The position numbers were made by a program, and so were the translations under genes. Source: Streptomyces asiaticus (GTDB taxonomy: Bacteria; Actinomycetota; Actinomycetes; Streptomycetales; Streptomycetaceae). Taken from it: DNA of 64,000 bases. Positions within the stretch are counted from its first letter, which is position 1. Each line of letters starts with the position of its first letter. Shown piece after piece: positions 50,376 through 59,560 of the stretch. Below the pieces are notes generated by a model. The model worked only from the letters and a program-made list of their open reading frames with translations, did not search any database and had not been told where the DNA came from. The DNA lies in contig NZ_JAGSHX010000001.1 of NCBI RefSeq assembly GCF_018138715.1, forward strand, positions 558,001-622,000. Direction: 5' to 3'.

Positions 50376-50450
50376 ATGCCGACCTCTCCGCGGTTCACGC
50401 AGCGGCGCCCTGTCGATCTGATGCGCCTCACCGTCGCACTGTGTAGCTGA
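50376..50450 (+). CDS. Leader peptide of the second importer (24 aa, RRxVD...C family)
   Basis: Peptide ends QRRPVDLMRLTVALCS and a TGA. It matches the R-R-x-V-D-L-x-R...C leader pattern. No ribosome-binding site precedes ATG 50376; the predicted transcription start coincides with the ATG. The downstream 104 nt contain two CCGTACGC repeats (around 50510-50535) able to pair, near the ribosome-binding site of the binding-protein gene. Confidence 0.75.
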   Translation: MPTSPRFTQRRPVDLMRLTVALCS

Positions 50451-50554
50451 AATCCAGTAGCGAACGCCCCTCACTCGCGACGAATTCCACCCCCGCGACA
50501 TCAGTTCACTTCCGTACGCTCCGATGCCGTACGCCTTGCACCCGGGGAATGTGT

Positions 50555-51616
50555 ATGCCCAGGCTTGCGCCGCCCATCCTGACCGCTCTGACCTGCGCCT
50601 CGTTGCTCGTCGGCTGCGCGGACAACACCACCTCGTCGACTACCGCCGACAGCAAGAACCTCGCCCACGTCAAGATTCCGGAGAAGGTGAAGGCGAAGAC
50701 GTCGATTACGGTCGGTGCGCCGGATACTCAGGTGGCGCTGAAGCTCTCGGGGCAGCTCGACAAGCTGCCCTTCAAGGTCAAGTGGGCCAATATCAGTGGC
50801 GGTCCGCAGTGCTCCGAGGCCTTCCGCGCGCATTCCCTCGATCTGTGCTCGGCGGCGGAGATCCCGTCGATACACGCCCACTGGACCGGTCTCGATACGA
50901 AGCTCGTGGCGACGGAATTCCGCAAGGACCCGTTGAAGCACCCCGTCTACGAACTCGGCATCGCTCCCGGGGCGGACGTCGACACCCTGGCGGACCTGCG
51001 CGGCAAGAAGATCGCCTACAGCCCGGGGCAGGCCCAGGGGGCGCTCGTGCTGCGGATCCTGGCCAAGGCGGGACTCTCGAAGGGCGATGTGCAACTGGTC
51101 GAGCTGCCCAGCACGGGGGATGTGTACCCGACCGCGCTCGGCAGCCGCCAAGTGGACGTCGCGCCCCTCGGAGGCGTCAACATCAAGCGCTATCCCGCGA
51201 AGTACGGCAAGGACGGCGGGAAGACCGTCCAGCACGGGCTGCGTGACGATCCCGCACATCTGTGGGCGGTGACCGACGCCGTGAGCGATCCGCAGAAGGC
51301 CGCCGCGATCAGGGAGTTCATCAGGTTCTGGGCGCGGTCGGAGGTCTGGGTCGACCGGCACCCGAAGCAGTGGATCGACGGCTACTACGTCAAGGACCAG
51401 GGCCTCACCCACGCGGACGGTGAGTACCTGGTGAAGCAGAACGGCCATCCGGACATCCCGGCCGACTGGACAGCGGCCATCGCGCGGCAGCAGAAGACCG
51501 TCGACCTGCTGGCGAAGGAGACGGGCCAGAAGAAGTTCGACGCGGGAATCCTCTTCGACCGCCGGTACGAGTCGGTCGCCGCCGATGCGGTCGCGGCAGC
51601 GGGGCGGCCGCGATGA
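50555..51616 (+). CDS. ABC substrate-binding lipoprotein, sulfonate/nitrate type
   Basis: 353 residues. Signal peptide with lipobox ASLLVGCADN, then an SsuA-like fold (ITVGAPDTQVALKLSGQLDK; LADLRGKKIAYSPGQAQGAL; GGVNIKRYPAKY). ATG 50555 is chosen because GGGGA ends 6 nt upstream; ATG 50549 would be too close. Overlaps the permease gene by 4 nt. Confidence 0.9.
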   Translation: MPRLAPPILTALTCASLLVGCADNTTSSTTADSKNLAHVKIPEKVKAKTSITVGAPDTQVALKLSGQLDKLPFKVKWANISGGPQCSEAFRAHSLDLCSAAEIPSIHAHWTGLDTKLVATEFRKDPLKHPVYELGIAPGADVDTLADLRGKKIAYSPGQAQGALVLRILAKAGLSKGDVQLVELPSTGDVYPTALGSRQVDVAPLGGVNIKRYPAKYGKDGGKTVQHGLRDDPAHLWAVTDAVSDPQKAAAIREFIRFWARSEVWVDRHPKQWIDGYYVKDQGLTHADGEYLVKQNGHPDIPADWTAAIARQQKTVDLLAKETGQKKFDAGILFDRRYESVAADAVAAAGRPR

Positions 51617-52479
51617 GCACGGACCTCGGGCGCGAGCGGCTGTCGCTCGCCAGGACCACGAAGGCGGCCCCGGCCGCGGGGAACGCCGGGCGCCGCGTCG
51701 CGCGCCGGCGCCTCGGTCCCGGTCGGCCCATCCCGTACGGCCGGGCCCTCGGCCCCCTCCTGCTGCTCGCGGTCTGGTCGGCCGGCTCGGCCACCGGCCT
51801 CATCGACGCGCGCGATCTGTCCGCCCCCTGGACGGTGGTGACCACGGCGGGTGACCTCATCGCGGACGGCAGGCTCCAGTCCAATGTGCGGACCTCCACC
51901 GAGCGAGCCCTGTCCGGTCTGGTGTACGGGACGGCCGCCGGGCTCGTGCTGGCGCTCATCGCGGGGCTCAGCAGACTCGGCGAGGGGGTGATCGACGGCC
52001 CGGTGCAGATCAAGCGGGGCATTCCCTCGCTCGCGCTCATCCCGCTGCTGATCCTGTGGTTCGGCATCGGGGAGTCCATGAAGGTCATCACGATCGCCCT
52101 CGGCGCCTTCGTGCCGGTCTACATCCACACCCACAACGGACTGCGCACCATCGACAGCCGGTACGTCGAGCTCGCCGAGACGCTGGGGCTGAGCCGCCCG
52201 CGCTTCCTGCTGCACATCGTGCTGCCGGGCGCACTGCCCGGCTTCCTCCTCGGGATGCGTTTCGCCGTGACCGCCTCATGGCTGGCGCTGGCCGTCGTCG
52301 AACAGGTCAACGCCACCAGCGGGATCGGCTACATGATGGGGCTCGCGCGGACGTACGGGCAGACCGACATCATCATCGTCGGTCTCGTCGTCTACGGACT
52401 CCTCGGGCTGCTCTCCGACGGACTGGTACGGCTCGTGGAGAGGAAGGTCCTGTCATGGCGACGCACACTGGCGGGCTGA
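51613..52479 (+). CDS. ABC transporter permease, SsuC/TauC type
   Basis: 288 residues, about six membrane segments. The EAA loop reads ELAETLGLSRPRFLLHIVLP; WFGIGESMKVITIALGAFVP and VEQVNATSGIGYMMGLARTY are family hallmarks. It is a clear paralogue of the permease at 46381. Overlaps the ATPase gene by 25 nt. Confidence 0.92.
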   Translation: MSTDLGRERLSLARTTKAAPAAGNAGRRVARRRLGPGRPIPYGRALGPLLLLAVWSAGSATGLIDARDLSAPWTVVTTAGDLIADGRLQSNVRTSTERALSGLVYGTAAGLVLALIAGLSRLGEGVIDGPVQIKRGIPSLALIPLLILWFGIGESMKVITIALGAFVPVYIHTHNGLRTIDSRYVELAETLGLSRPRFLLHIVLPGALPGFLLGMRFAVTASWLALAVVEQVNATSGIGYMMGLARTYGQTDIIIVGLVVYGLLGLLSDGLVRLVERKVLSWRRTLAG

Positions 52480-53234
52480 CGGCCACCGCCCCGGAGGCCG
52501 CAACGGCCGTCCGCATCGAGGGGCTCGTACGGGCCTTCGGCGAGCGCAAGGTGCTGGACGGGCTCGATCTGAGCCTGCGCGCCGGGGAGTTCGTGGCCAT
52601 GCTCGGCCGCAGTGGCTCCGGCAAGAGCACCGTCCTGCGGGCGCTCGCCGGAGTCGACCACGACGCCGGTGGCGAAGGCGTACTGAGCGCGCCCGCCCAT
52701 GTGTCGGTCGTCTTCCAGGACGCCAGGCTGCTGCCCTGGAAACGGGTGCTGGCCAATGTGGCGCTGGGACTCACGGGCGGGGACGCCGAGGAGCGGGCGC
52801 GCACCGCGCTCGCCGAGGTGGGACTGGCCGGGCGGGAGGACGCCTGGCCGGTGGAGCTGTCGGGCGGTGAACAGCAGCGGGTCTCACTCGCCCGCTCCCT
52901 GGTGCGCGAGCCCGAACTGCTGCTCGCGGACGAGCCGTTCGGCGCGCTCGACGCGCTCACCAGGACCCGTATGCACGCTCTTCTGGCCCGCCTGTACGAG
53001 CGGCACCGTCCCGCCGTGCTGCTGGTCACGCATGATGTCGACGAGGCCATCGCGCTCGCCGACCGGATCGTGGTCCTGGACGGGGGCCGGATCGCCGCCG
53101 ACCTCGCCGTGGAGGTTCCGGCGCCGCGCCGGCCCGCCGGTGCCGAGTACGCCGCGCTGCGCGAGCGACTGCTCGCCCGGCTGGGCGTGGACGCGGCCAC
53201 CGGGCGGGCGGACGACCTTCCCGAGAGCCGCTAA
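52455..53234 (+). CDS. ABC transporter ATPase, SsuB/TauB type
   Basis: 259 residues. Walker A GRSGSGKSTVL, Q-loop FQDARLLPWKRV, signature LSGGEQQRVSLARSL, Walker B LLLADEPFGALD and VTHDVDEAI. ATG 52455 lies inside the end of the permease gene, and no other start gives the N-terminal strand VRIEGLVRAFG. Completes the second sulfonate-type importer. Confidence 0.93.
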   Translation: MATHTGGLTATAPEAATAVRIEGLVRAFGERKVLDGLDLSLRAGEFVAMLGRSGSGKSTVLRALAGVDHDAGGEGVLSAPAHVSVVFQDARLLPWKRVLANVALGLTGGDAEERARTALAEVGLAGREDAWPVELSGGEQQRVSLARSLVREPELLLADEPFGALDALTRTRMHALLARLYERHRPAVLLVTHDVDEAIALADRIVVLDGGRIAADLAVEVPAPRRPAGAEYAALRERLLARLGVDAATGRADDLPESR

Positions 53235-53285
53235 GCGCCCCGCGACTGACCTTGTCGACATCCCGATACCTTTCAGGAGTTGCCG

Positions 53286-54530
53286 GTGAGCCCGACAGCC
53301 ACCCGACCGTTCTTGTTCGCACTCGGCGCCGCGTCGCTGCTGGCCGCCTCGGCCATGGGCCCGACAGCCGTCGCCGCGCCCGCCGAGCCCCGTCCATCGG
53401 TGGCGCTCGACTGGTACGACACCACGGCACAGACGATCGCGGCCGCCGGGGCGCCGACCCAGGTGACCAACAGCCGCACATGGGCGGTGAGCTGGCTGGC
53501 CGCGGCACGGGCCACCCGCCAGGTGCCCACGGGCGTCGACCGGGGCGACTACCAGGACGCGGCGCTGGCCTCGGCCGTGCACAGCTCCCTGGTCGCCCTC
53601 GCGCCGACGCGCACCGAGCAGCTGGACGCCGCGTTCCACCGCACCCTCGACGGGATCCCGGACGGCCCGGCCGAGGACCGGGGCGTGGCGGCGGGCGAAC
53701 GCGAGGCCCGGTCCGTCCTCGCGTCCCGGGAGGGCGACGGCCTGGACCCGGCGTCGGTCGACACCCCGTTCACCGTGCCCCCGGCCGCCCCCGGCGTCTG
53801 GCAGCCGACGCCGTCCGCGTACGCCCCCGCCACGCAGTACGGCAACCGCGTCGCGCGGCCGTTCGTGCTGTCGGCCCCCGACCAGTTCCGGCTCGGGCCG
53901 CCGCCCGCGCTGGACTCCCGACGGTACCGGGCGGACCTGGCCGAAGTGCGTGCCTACGGCGCGGCGGACAGCACCCGGCGCACCGCCCACCAGACGCAGA
54001 CGGCGAATTTCTGGTACGGCTCCTCGCTGACCCTCTACACCGGGCCGCTGCGGGTCGCGCTGTCCCGCTCCGCCGGGTCGGTGGCGGAGCGGGCGAAGCT
54101 GGTGGCGATGTTCCACATCGCGTCGGTGGACACGCAGATCGCGACCTCCGACTCCAAGTACGCGTATCTGCGCTGGCGTCCGGTCACCGCCATCCGCACC
54201 GGCGCCATCGACCCCGACCCCGACTGGACGCCGCTGCACAACACCCCGGCGCACCCGGACTATCCGAGCGGCCACACCACCTACGCGGGCGCGGCGGAGG
54301 GGATACTGTCCGCGCTCACCGGGCCGCGCACCGCGCCGTTCGAGCTGACCAGCCCCACCGCGCCGGGGGTCACCCGGACGTACACGGACTGGCACCGGCT
54401 GACGGCCGAGAACGTCGACGCGCGGGTCCTCTCGGGCATCCACACCCGCTCGGCGGACGAGGCCGGAGTCACCCTCGGCGAGAAGGTGGCCGCGTACGTG
54501 CTGCGCGCCTCCGGCCACCTCCTGCGCTAG
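53286..54530 (+). CDS. Secreted PAP2/vanadium-dependent haloperoxidase-like protein
   Basis: 414 residues. A Sec signal peptide (LFALGAASLLAASAMGPTAV, cleavage after AVAA) is followed by an all-helical domain with the vanadate/phosphate pocket motifs: KYAYLRWRPVTAIR, PDYPSGHTTYAG and, as third motif, LSGIHTRSADEAG. The third motif keeps the His and Asp/Glu of the vanadium branch. GTG 53286 is served by AGGAG 6 nt upstream; TTG 53280 would be too close. It follows the importer by 51 nt and may act outside the cell as phosphatase, sulfatase-like hydrolase or haloperoxidase. Confidence 0.85.
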   Translation: MSPTATRPFLFALGAASLLAASAMGPTAVAAPAEPRPSVALDWYDTTAQTIAAAGAPTQVTNSRTWAVSWLAAARATRQVPTGVDRGDYQDAALASAVHSSLVALAPTRTEQLDAAFHRTLDGIPDGPAEDRGVAAGEREARSVLASREGDGLDPASVDTPFTVPPAAPGVWQPTPSAYAPATQYGNRVARPFVLSAPDQFRLGPPPALDSRRYRADLAEVRAYGAADSTRRTAHQTQTANFWYGSSLTLYTGPLRVALSRSAGSVAERAKLVAMFHIASVDTQIATSDSKYAYLRWRPVTAIRTGAIDPDPDWTPLHNTPAHPDYPSGHTTYAGAAEGILSALTGPRTAPFELTSPTAPGVTRTYTDWHRLTAENVDARVLSGIHTRSADEAGVTLGEKVAAYVLRASGHLLR

Positions 54531-54538
54531 TCCGGGGC

Positions 54539-55585
54539 TCAGTCGCGCGAGGCCGGGCGGCGGCGGGTGGCCGGGTCGGTGAGCGACGGGGGCTGGTAGC
54601 CCTCGTCGGCCGGGCTGATCGTGGTGCCGGGCGGCACGATCTCGTCGATCCGGTCGAGCACGTCCCGCGAGAGACGGACGTCGACCGCGCCGAGCTGGCT
54701 CACCAGGTGCTCCTGGGTGCGCGGGCCGATGATCACCGTCGACACGGCCGGGTGCTCCAGCACGAACGCCAGCGACAGGTGGATCAGCGACAGCCCCGCC
54801 TCGTCGGCCAGCTCGGCGAGTTGCTCCGCCGCCTCGCGCTTGCGCTGGTTGGCCGCCAGCTCCGGATCGTGCCGGTGCGGCTGGCGCTCCAGACGGCTGG
54901 ACACGACGTGCGTGGTGTCCCCCTTGCGGTAGCGACCGGACAGCCAGCCACCGGCCAGCGGGCTCCACGGCAGAACACCAAGACCGTACCGCTCGGCGAC
55001 GGGCAGCACCGCCCGCTCCGCCGCCCGGGCCAGGATGGAGTACGGGGGCTGCTCGGTGACGGGGCGCTGACGGCGCAGGCGCTCGGCGATCCACTGGCCC
55101 TCGACGATCTGGTGCGGTTCGAAGGTCGTGGTGCCGAAGTAGCGGATCTTGCCCTGCCGTACGAGGTCGTCGAGTGCGCCGAGCGTCTCCTCGAAGTCGG
55201 TGGCGGGGTCGGGCCGGTGGACCTGGTAGAGGTCGATGTGGTCGGTGCCCAGGCGGCGCAGGCTGTCCTCGACGGCCCGGTGGATCCAGCGGCGTGAGTT
55301 GCCCTGGTGGTTGGGGTTGTCACCGATCTGGCCGTGGAACTTGGTCGCGAGGAACACGTCGTCCCGGCGGCTGTCCGCGAGGGCCTTGCCGACGATCTCC
55401 TCGTTCTCGCCCTGGGAGTACACATCGGCCGTGTCGATGACGTTGATGCCCGCGTCGAGGGCCTGGTGAATGATCTTGACGGCGTCGTCGTGGTCACGGT
55501 TGGCCCAGGCGCCGAAGTTCATCGCGCCGAGCGTCAGGGGGCTGACCTTCACGCCGGTACGGCCGAGGGTGCGGTACGTGGTCAT
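54539..55585 (-). CDS. Aldo-keto reductase
   Basis: 348 residues, NADPH-dependent (beta/alpha)8 barrel. NVIDTADVYSQGENEEIVGK holds Asp and Tyr of the tetrad, FLATKFHG the Lys and YQVHRPDP the His. The C-terminal cofactor part is TVIIGPRTQEHL. ATG 55585 is preferred; 18 more codons upstream are Lys/Met-rich and poorly conserved. Last gene of the Met-type sulfur operon, 56 nt after the flavoprotein gene, possibly reducing an aldehyde released by the monooxygenases. Confidence 0.92.
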   Translation of the reverse strand: MTTYRTLGRTGVKVSPLTLGAMNFGAWANRDHDDAVKIIHQALDAGINVIDTADVYSQGENEEIVGKALADSRRDDVFLATKFHGQIGDNPNHQGNSRRWIHRAVEDSLRRLGTDHIDLYQVHRPDPATDFEETLGALDDLVRQGKIRYFGTTTFEPHQIVEGQWIAERLRRQRPVTEQPPYSILARAAERAVLPVAERYGLGVLPWSPLAGGWLSGRYRKGDTTHVVSSRLERQPHRHDPELAANQRKREAAEQLAELADEAGLSLIHLSLAFVLEHPAVSTVIIGPRTQEHLVSQLGAVDVRLSRDVLDRIDEIVPPGTTISPADEGYQPPSLTDPATRRRPASRD

Positions 55586-55641
55586 GTCTTCGGTGTCTTC
55601 CTTCTCTTTGCGCATCGTTTTGGACATCGTCCTGGACACCG

Positions 55642-56856
55642 TCAGAAGAACCCTGTCAGCGGCGGCGGTTCGCCGTTGAGGAGGTAGTCACCCACCACAC
55701 GTGCCTTGTGGGCGATCGGATTGTGGCTGACCAGGGTGCGGGCGTTGCGCCAGTGGCGGTCGAGGTTGAACTCGCGCCGGGTGGCCGAGGCCCCGCCCAC
55801 GTCGTACAGCCGCTCCGCCGTCCGCAGGGCCGCCTGTGCGGCCACCACCTGCGCCTGCGCCACCTCGGTGGCCGCCTCGGCGAGCGCCGGTTCGCCGCCC
55901 GCGACGCCGTCCTCGCCGCGGGGGCCGGCTAGGGCACGGTCGATGGCGGCGGCCGCGCGCACCACGGTGGCCTCGGCCCCGTACCCGAGCGCCGCCATCT
56001 CGCCCACGGTGTGCTGCACGAACGGGTCCTGGACCGCGTGGTCGACGCCGCTGTGCCGTACCGCGCGGGCCCGGTCGCGGGCGTAGCCGATCGCGTCGCG
56101 CACCGCGTTCTTGGCGATGCCGGTCTCCACGGCGGCGAGGTAGAGCTGGTGGAACGCGCCGAGATGGGTCCGGCGCACCCCCACGGTCTCGTCCACGGCG
56201 ACCTCGTGCGGGTACACCGCCACGTCGTCCAGCTCCGTGGTGCCGCTCGCCGTCATGCGCTGACCCATGCCGTCCCAGTCGTCGATCAGCCGGAGCCCGG
56301 GGCGGCCGTGCGGGAGCACCACGCAAACCCGCTGGTCGAGGTGGTTCTTCGCGGTGATGACCACCCAGTCGGCGAACAGGCTGCCGGTGCTGTAGTACTT
56401 CGTGCCGCTCAGCCGGTAGCGGTCGCCGTCGGGTACCAGCGCGGTGTGGATGTCGCCGGGGTGCTCGGCGGCGGTCTCCCCGGTGGCGTTGCCGAAGAGC
56501 TCGCCCGCCGAGGCCGCGGCGAACCACCGTTCGCGGTCCTCCTGCCCACCGTCGCTGATGAGCTTCTCGAGGAAACCGAAGTGCGGCCGGAGCGCCTGTG
56601 CCACATTGGAGTCCGCCTCCGCGAGGTCGATGACGGTCCGGAAGAGGTCCACGAGGCTCGCCCCCGGGCCGCCGTACGCCACTGGGACCCGCAGCGATCC
56701 GACGGCACTCGCCCGCACCGCGTCCATCGACCCGTACGGCAGTTCCCGCTCGGCCTCGCGGCGCGCCGTGTCGACGGAGAGGGAGGCGGCCAACTCCGGT
56801 ACGCGGGCCAGTACCTCCCGTACCGTGACGGTCCGCCGGGCCGTGGTGGTGTTCAT
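55642..56856 (-). CDS. Acyl-CoA-dehydrogenase-fold flavin monooxygenase (SfnB/DszC-like)
   Basis: 404 residues. N-terminal helices, then ELFGNATGETAAEHPGDIHT, YRLSGTKYYSTGSLFADWVV, and C-terminal ERLYDVGGASATRREFNLDR with HWRNARTLVSHNP, which is diagnostic for the DszC/SfnB/XiaF-like monooxygenase branch, not for true acyl-CoA dehydrogenases. It would insert oxygen into an organosulfur compound with FMNH2. Overlaps the LLM gene upstream by 4 nt. Confidence 0.9.
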   Translation of the reverse strand: MNTTTARRTVTVREVLARVPELAASLSVDTARREAERELPYGSMDAVRASAVGSLRVPVAYGGPGASLVDLFRTVIDLAEADSNVAQALRPHFGFLEKLISDGGQEDRERWFAAASAGELFGNATGETAAEHPGDIHTALVPDGDRYRLSGTKYYSTGSLFADWVVITAKNHLDQRVCVVLPHGRPGLRLIDDWDGMGQRMTASGTTELDDVAVYPHEVAVDETVGVRRTHLGAFHQLYLAAVETGIAKNAVRDAIGYARDRARAVRHSGVDHAVQDPFVQHTVGEMAALGYGAEATVVRAAAAIDRALAGPRGEDGVAGGEPALAEAATEVAQAQVVAAQAALRTAERLYDVGGASATRREFNLDRHWRNARTLVSHNPIAHKARVVGDYLLNGEPPPLTGFF

Positions 56857-58199
56857 CGGGCCGTGGCCCCTTTCTCTCCGGAAGGCTCGTATGACGACGG
56901 CGGTACGGGGAGCCCCAGGTGGTCGCGGAGGGTGGTGCCCGTGTAGCCGTGGCGGAACACGCCGCGTTCCCGCAGGATCGGCACGACGTGGTCGACGAAG
57001 GTGTCCAGGCCGTCGGGCAGCGCGTCGGGCAGCAGGGTGAAACCGTCCACCAGACCGGCCGACCACCAGCCGGTGATGTCGTCCGCGATCCGTTCGGGGG
57101 TGCCGACGACCGACCGGTGGCCGCCGATGGTGCGCGCGGCGAGCCCGGCCAGGGACAGCCCCTCACGGCGGGCGATCTCGGCATGGGTGCGGAAGAACCC
57201 GGTGGGCAGCCGGTCCGGTGGCGGTCCCGACAACTGGGCCTCGGTCAAAGGGGCTTCGGGGTCGGTGGTGGCGGGGTCGAGGCCGAGCGTACGGGCCACC
57301 CGGGCGAGCTGCTGCGCGTCCTGGTGTACGCCCGCCTCCAGCGCGGCGAAGCGCGCGCGGGCCTCCGCCTCGGTGCTGCCGATCACCGGGGTGAGACCGG
57401 GCAGCAGCCGGATGCCGGACACCTCACGTCCGTACCGCCGCGCCTGTCCGGCGAGCCGGGCGCGGTAGTCGCGCGCCGCCTCGCGGTCGAGCAGCGGGGT
57501 GTAGACGGCCTCGGCGAAGCGTCCCGCGAGGGCCACGCCCGGTGGCGAGGCCCCGGCCTGCACCGTCACGGGGCGGCCCTGCGGGGAGCGCGGCACATTG
57601 AGCGGCCCCGCGACGTCGAAGAACTCGCCGGTGTGGTCGGCTGCGTGAATCCGGCCGGGGTCGGCGAAGCGCGCGCCGTCGGTGTCCGCGATGAGCGCGC
57701 CGTCCTCCCAGGAATCCCACAGCCGGTGCACCAGGCCGATGAACTCCTCCGCCCTGCGGTAGCGGGTGTCGGGGTCGAGCACGGTGCCGAGACCGAAGTT
57801 CCGCGCCGCCCCGGGGAAGAAGGTGGCGACCGCGTTCCATCCGGCGCGCCCCCGCGAGGCGTGGTCGATCGAGAGCACCCGGCGGGCGAGGTTGTAGGGC
57901 TCGTTGAAGGTGGTGGACCCGGTGAAGACGACCCCGATGCGCTCGGTGGCGGCGGCGAGGTAGGTCAGCAGCATCGAGGGTTCCAGGGCCTGCCCGGGGC
58001 CCCGGCCGATGTCGCCGTGGAGGGCGGGGATATCGGCGAGGAACACCCCGTCGAGGGCGCCGCGCTCGGCGGTACGGGCCACCCGCAGATGGTGGTCCGG
58101 ATCGACATAGGCGTCCGGGGCCCGACCGGGCAGGGCCCAGGCCCCGGGGTGGTTTCCGGCGCCGGTGATGTTCACCAGCAGACTGAGTCGGCGTGTCAT
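56853..58199 (-). CDS. LLM-class flavin-dependent monooxygenase (NtaA/SnaA/DszA family), copy 2
   Basis: 448 residues, luciferase-like barrel of the longer NtaA/DszA group: DGVFLADIPAL, NEPYNLARRVLSIDHASRGR, GWNAVATFFPGAARNFGLG, and FFDVAGPLNVPRSPQGRPV. DszA-type enzymes cleave C-S bonds of sulfones with FMNH2. Forms a pair with the next LLM gene; 4-nt overlaps on both sides. Confidence 0.92.
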   Translation of the reverse strand: MTRRLSLLVNITGAGNHPGAWALPGRAPDAYVDPDHHLRVARTAERGALDGVFLADIPALHGDIGRGPGQALEPSMLLTYLAAATERIGVVFTGSTTFNEPYNLARRVLSIDHASRGRAGWNAVATFFPGAARNFGLGTVLDPDTRYRRAEEFIGLVHRLWDSWEDGALIADTDGARFADPGRIHAADHTGEFFDVAGPLNVPRSPQGRPVTVQAGASPPGVALAGRFAEAVYTPLLDREAARDYRARLAGQARRYGREVSGIRLLPGLTPVIGSTEAEARARFAALEAGVHQDAQQLARVARTLGLDPATTDPEAPLTEAQLSGPPPDRLPTGFFRTHAEIARREGLSLAGLAARTIGGHRSVVGTPERIADDITGWWSAGLVDGFTLLPDALPDGLDTFVDHVVPILRERGVFRHGYTGTTLRDHLGLPVPPSSYEPSGEKGATAR

Positions 58200-59560
58200 C
58201 GGACCAGCACCTCCGCCGCGTCGGGTGCGTACCGGGCGACCGGGGGCCGGGCCAGGCCGAAGTGGTCGCGCAGCGTGGCGCCCGCGTAGTCGTCCCGGAA
58301 CAGCCCCCGGTGGCGCAGCTCCGGCACCACGTGCTCGGCGAAGGCCGCGAGGCCGCTGGGGAGCACGTCGGGCATCAGGTTGAAGCCGTCGGCCGCGCCC
58401 GCGGTGAACCACTCCTCGATGGTGTCGGCGATGTCGGCCGGCCGGCCGGCGACGACGCGGTGGCCGAGTCCGCCGCCGAGCCGCCGGATCAGCTGCCGGG
58501 CGGTGAGCCGCTCGCGGCGGGCGAGGTCGGTGGTGACGGTGAAGAAGGTCTGTAGCCCCTGGACGTCCTCGGCGGGGCCGATGAGGTCCCACGGCAGCTC
58601 CGCGTCCGGGGCGAGGGCGTCGGCGTCGATGCCGAGGAGGGCGGCCAGCCGGTCAAGACCGTAGCGGAGCGGAATGAGGTCCTGGAGGCCGTTCAGCCGC
58701 TCCAGCGCCTCGTCGCGGGTGGCGGCGACCACCGTCGACAGCCCGGGCAGCACCACGATCCCGTCGGGGTCGCGGCCGAGCGCGGCGGCGCGGGACTTGA
58801 TGGCCCGGTAGTACGCCTTGCCCTCGTCCAGGGTCTGGGCGGCGCTGAAGACGGCCTCGGCGTGCGCGGCGGCGAGTTCGATGCCGTCGGGCGAGCCGCC
58901 CGCCTGGACGAGGACGGGGCGCCCCTGCGGCGATCGCGGGGTGTTCAGCGGCCCTTGGACGCGGAAGAACTCGCCCTGGTGGTCGATGGCGTGGATACGG
59001 GCCGGATCGGCGAACACACCGCGCGCGGAGTCCCCGATGAGCGCGTCGTCGTCCCAGCTGTCCCACAACGCGCCCACGACGCCGACGAACTCGGCGGCGC
59101 GCCGGTAGCGGTCACGGTGGGCGGGCGCCTGGTCGAGACCGAAGTTGCGGGCGGCGGCGGGACCGGCCGTGGTCACCGCGTTGAACCCGGCGCGGCCCCG
59201 GCTGAGGTGGTCCAGCGCCGCGAACCGGCGGGCGATGTTGTAGGGCTCGTTGTAGCTGGTGGAGGCGGTGGCGATCAGGCCGATACGGCTGGTGTGGGCA
59301 GCGATCCCGGCCAGGATCACGGTGGGTTCCAGCGCGTATTCGGGGCGGTGGGCGATATCGGGGGTGAGGACGGAGGTGTCGGCGAGGAAGACCGCGTCGA
59401 GCTTCGCGGCCTCGGCGATCCGGGCGGTGGCGATGTAGTGGTCGAGGGAGAAGGCGGCGCGCGGGTCGCCGTCGGGGGCGCGCCACGCACCCGCGAAGAT
59501 CCCGGACTGGAAGATGTTGACGTTGAGGTGCAGGTGTCGCCTGCCGGGCGAGAGGGTCAT
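58196..59560 (-). CDS. LLM-class flavin-dependent monooxygenase (NtaA/SnaA/DszA family), copy 1
   Basis: 454 residues. DAVFLADTSVL, NEPYNIARRFAALDHLSRGR, GFNAVTTAGPAAARNFGLDQ and FFRVQGPLNTPRSPQGRPV align with its downstream neighbour and mark the same group. Together they suggest stepwise oxidation of one class of imported sulfur or amine compounds. ATG 59560 overlaps the MetQ-like gene by 4 nt. Confidence 0.92.
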   Translation of the reverse strand: MTLSPGRRHLHLNVNIFQSGIFAGAWRAPDGDPRAAFSLDHYIATARIAEAAKLDAVFLADTSVLTPDIAHRPEYALEPTVILAGIAAHTSRIGLIATASTSYNEPYNIARRFAALDHLSRGRAGFNAVTTAGPAAARNFGLDQAPAHRDRYRRAAEFVGVVGALWDSWDDDALIGDSARGVFADPARIHAIDHQGEFFRVQGPLNTPRSPQGRPVLVQAGGSPDGIELAAAHAEAVFSAAQTLDEGKAYYRAIKSRAAALGRDPDGIVVLPGLSTVVAATRDEALERLNGLQDLIPLRYGLDRLAALLGIDADALAPDAELPWDLIGPAEDVQGLQTFFTVTTDLARRERLTARQLIRRLGGGLGHRVVAGRPADIADTIEEWFTAGAADGFNLMPDVLPSGLAAFAEHVVPELRHRGLFRDDYAGATLRDHFGLARPPVARYAPDAAEVLVR

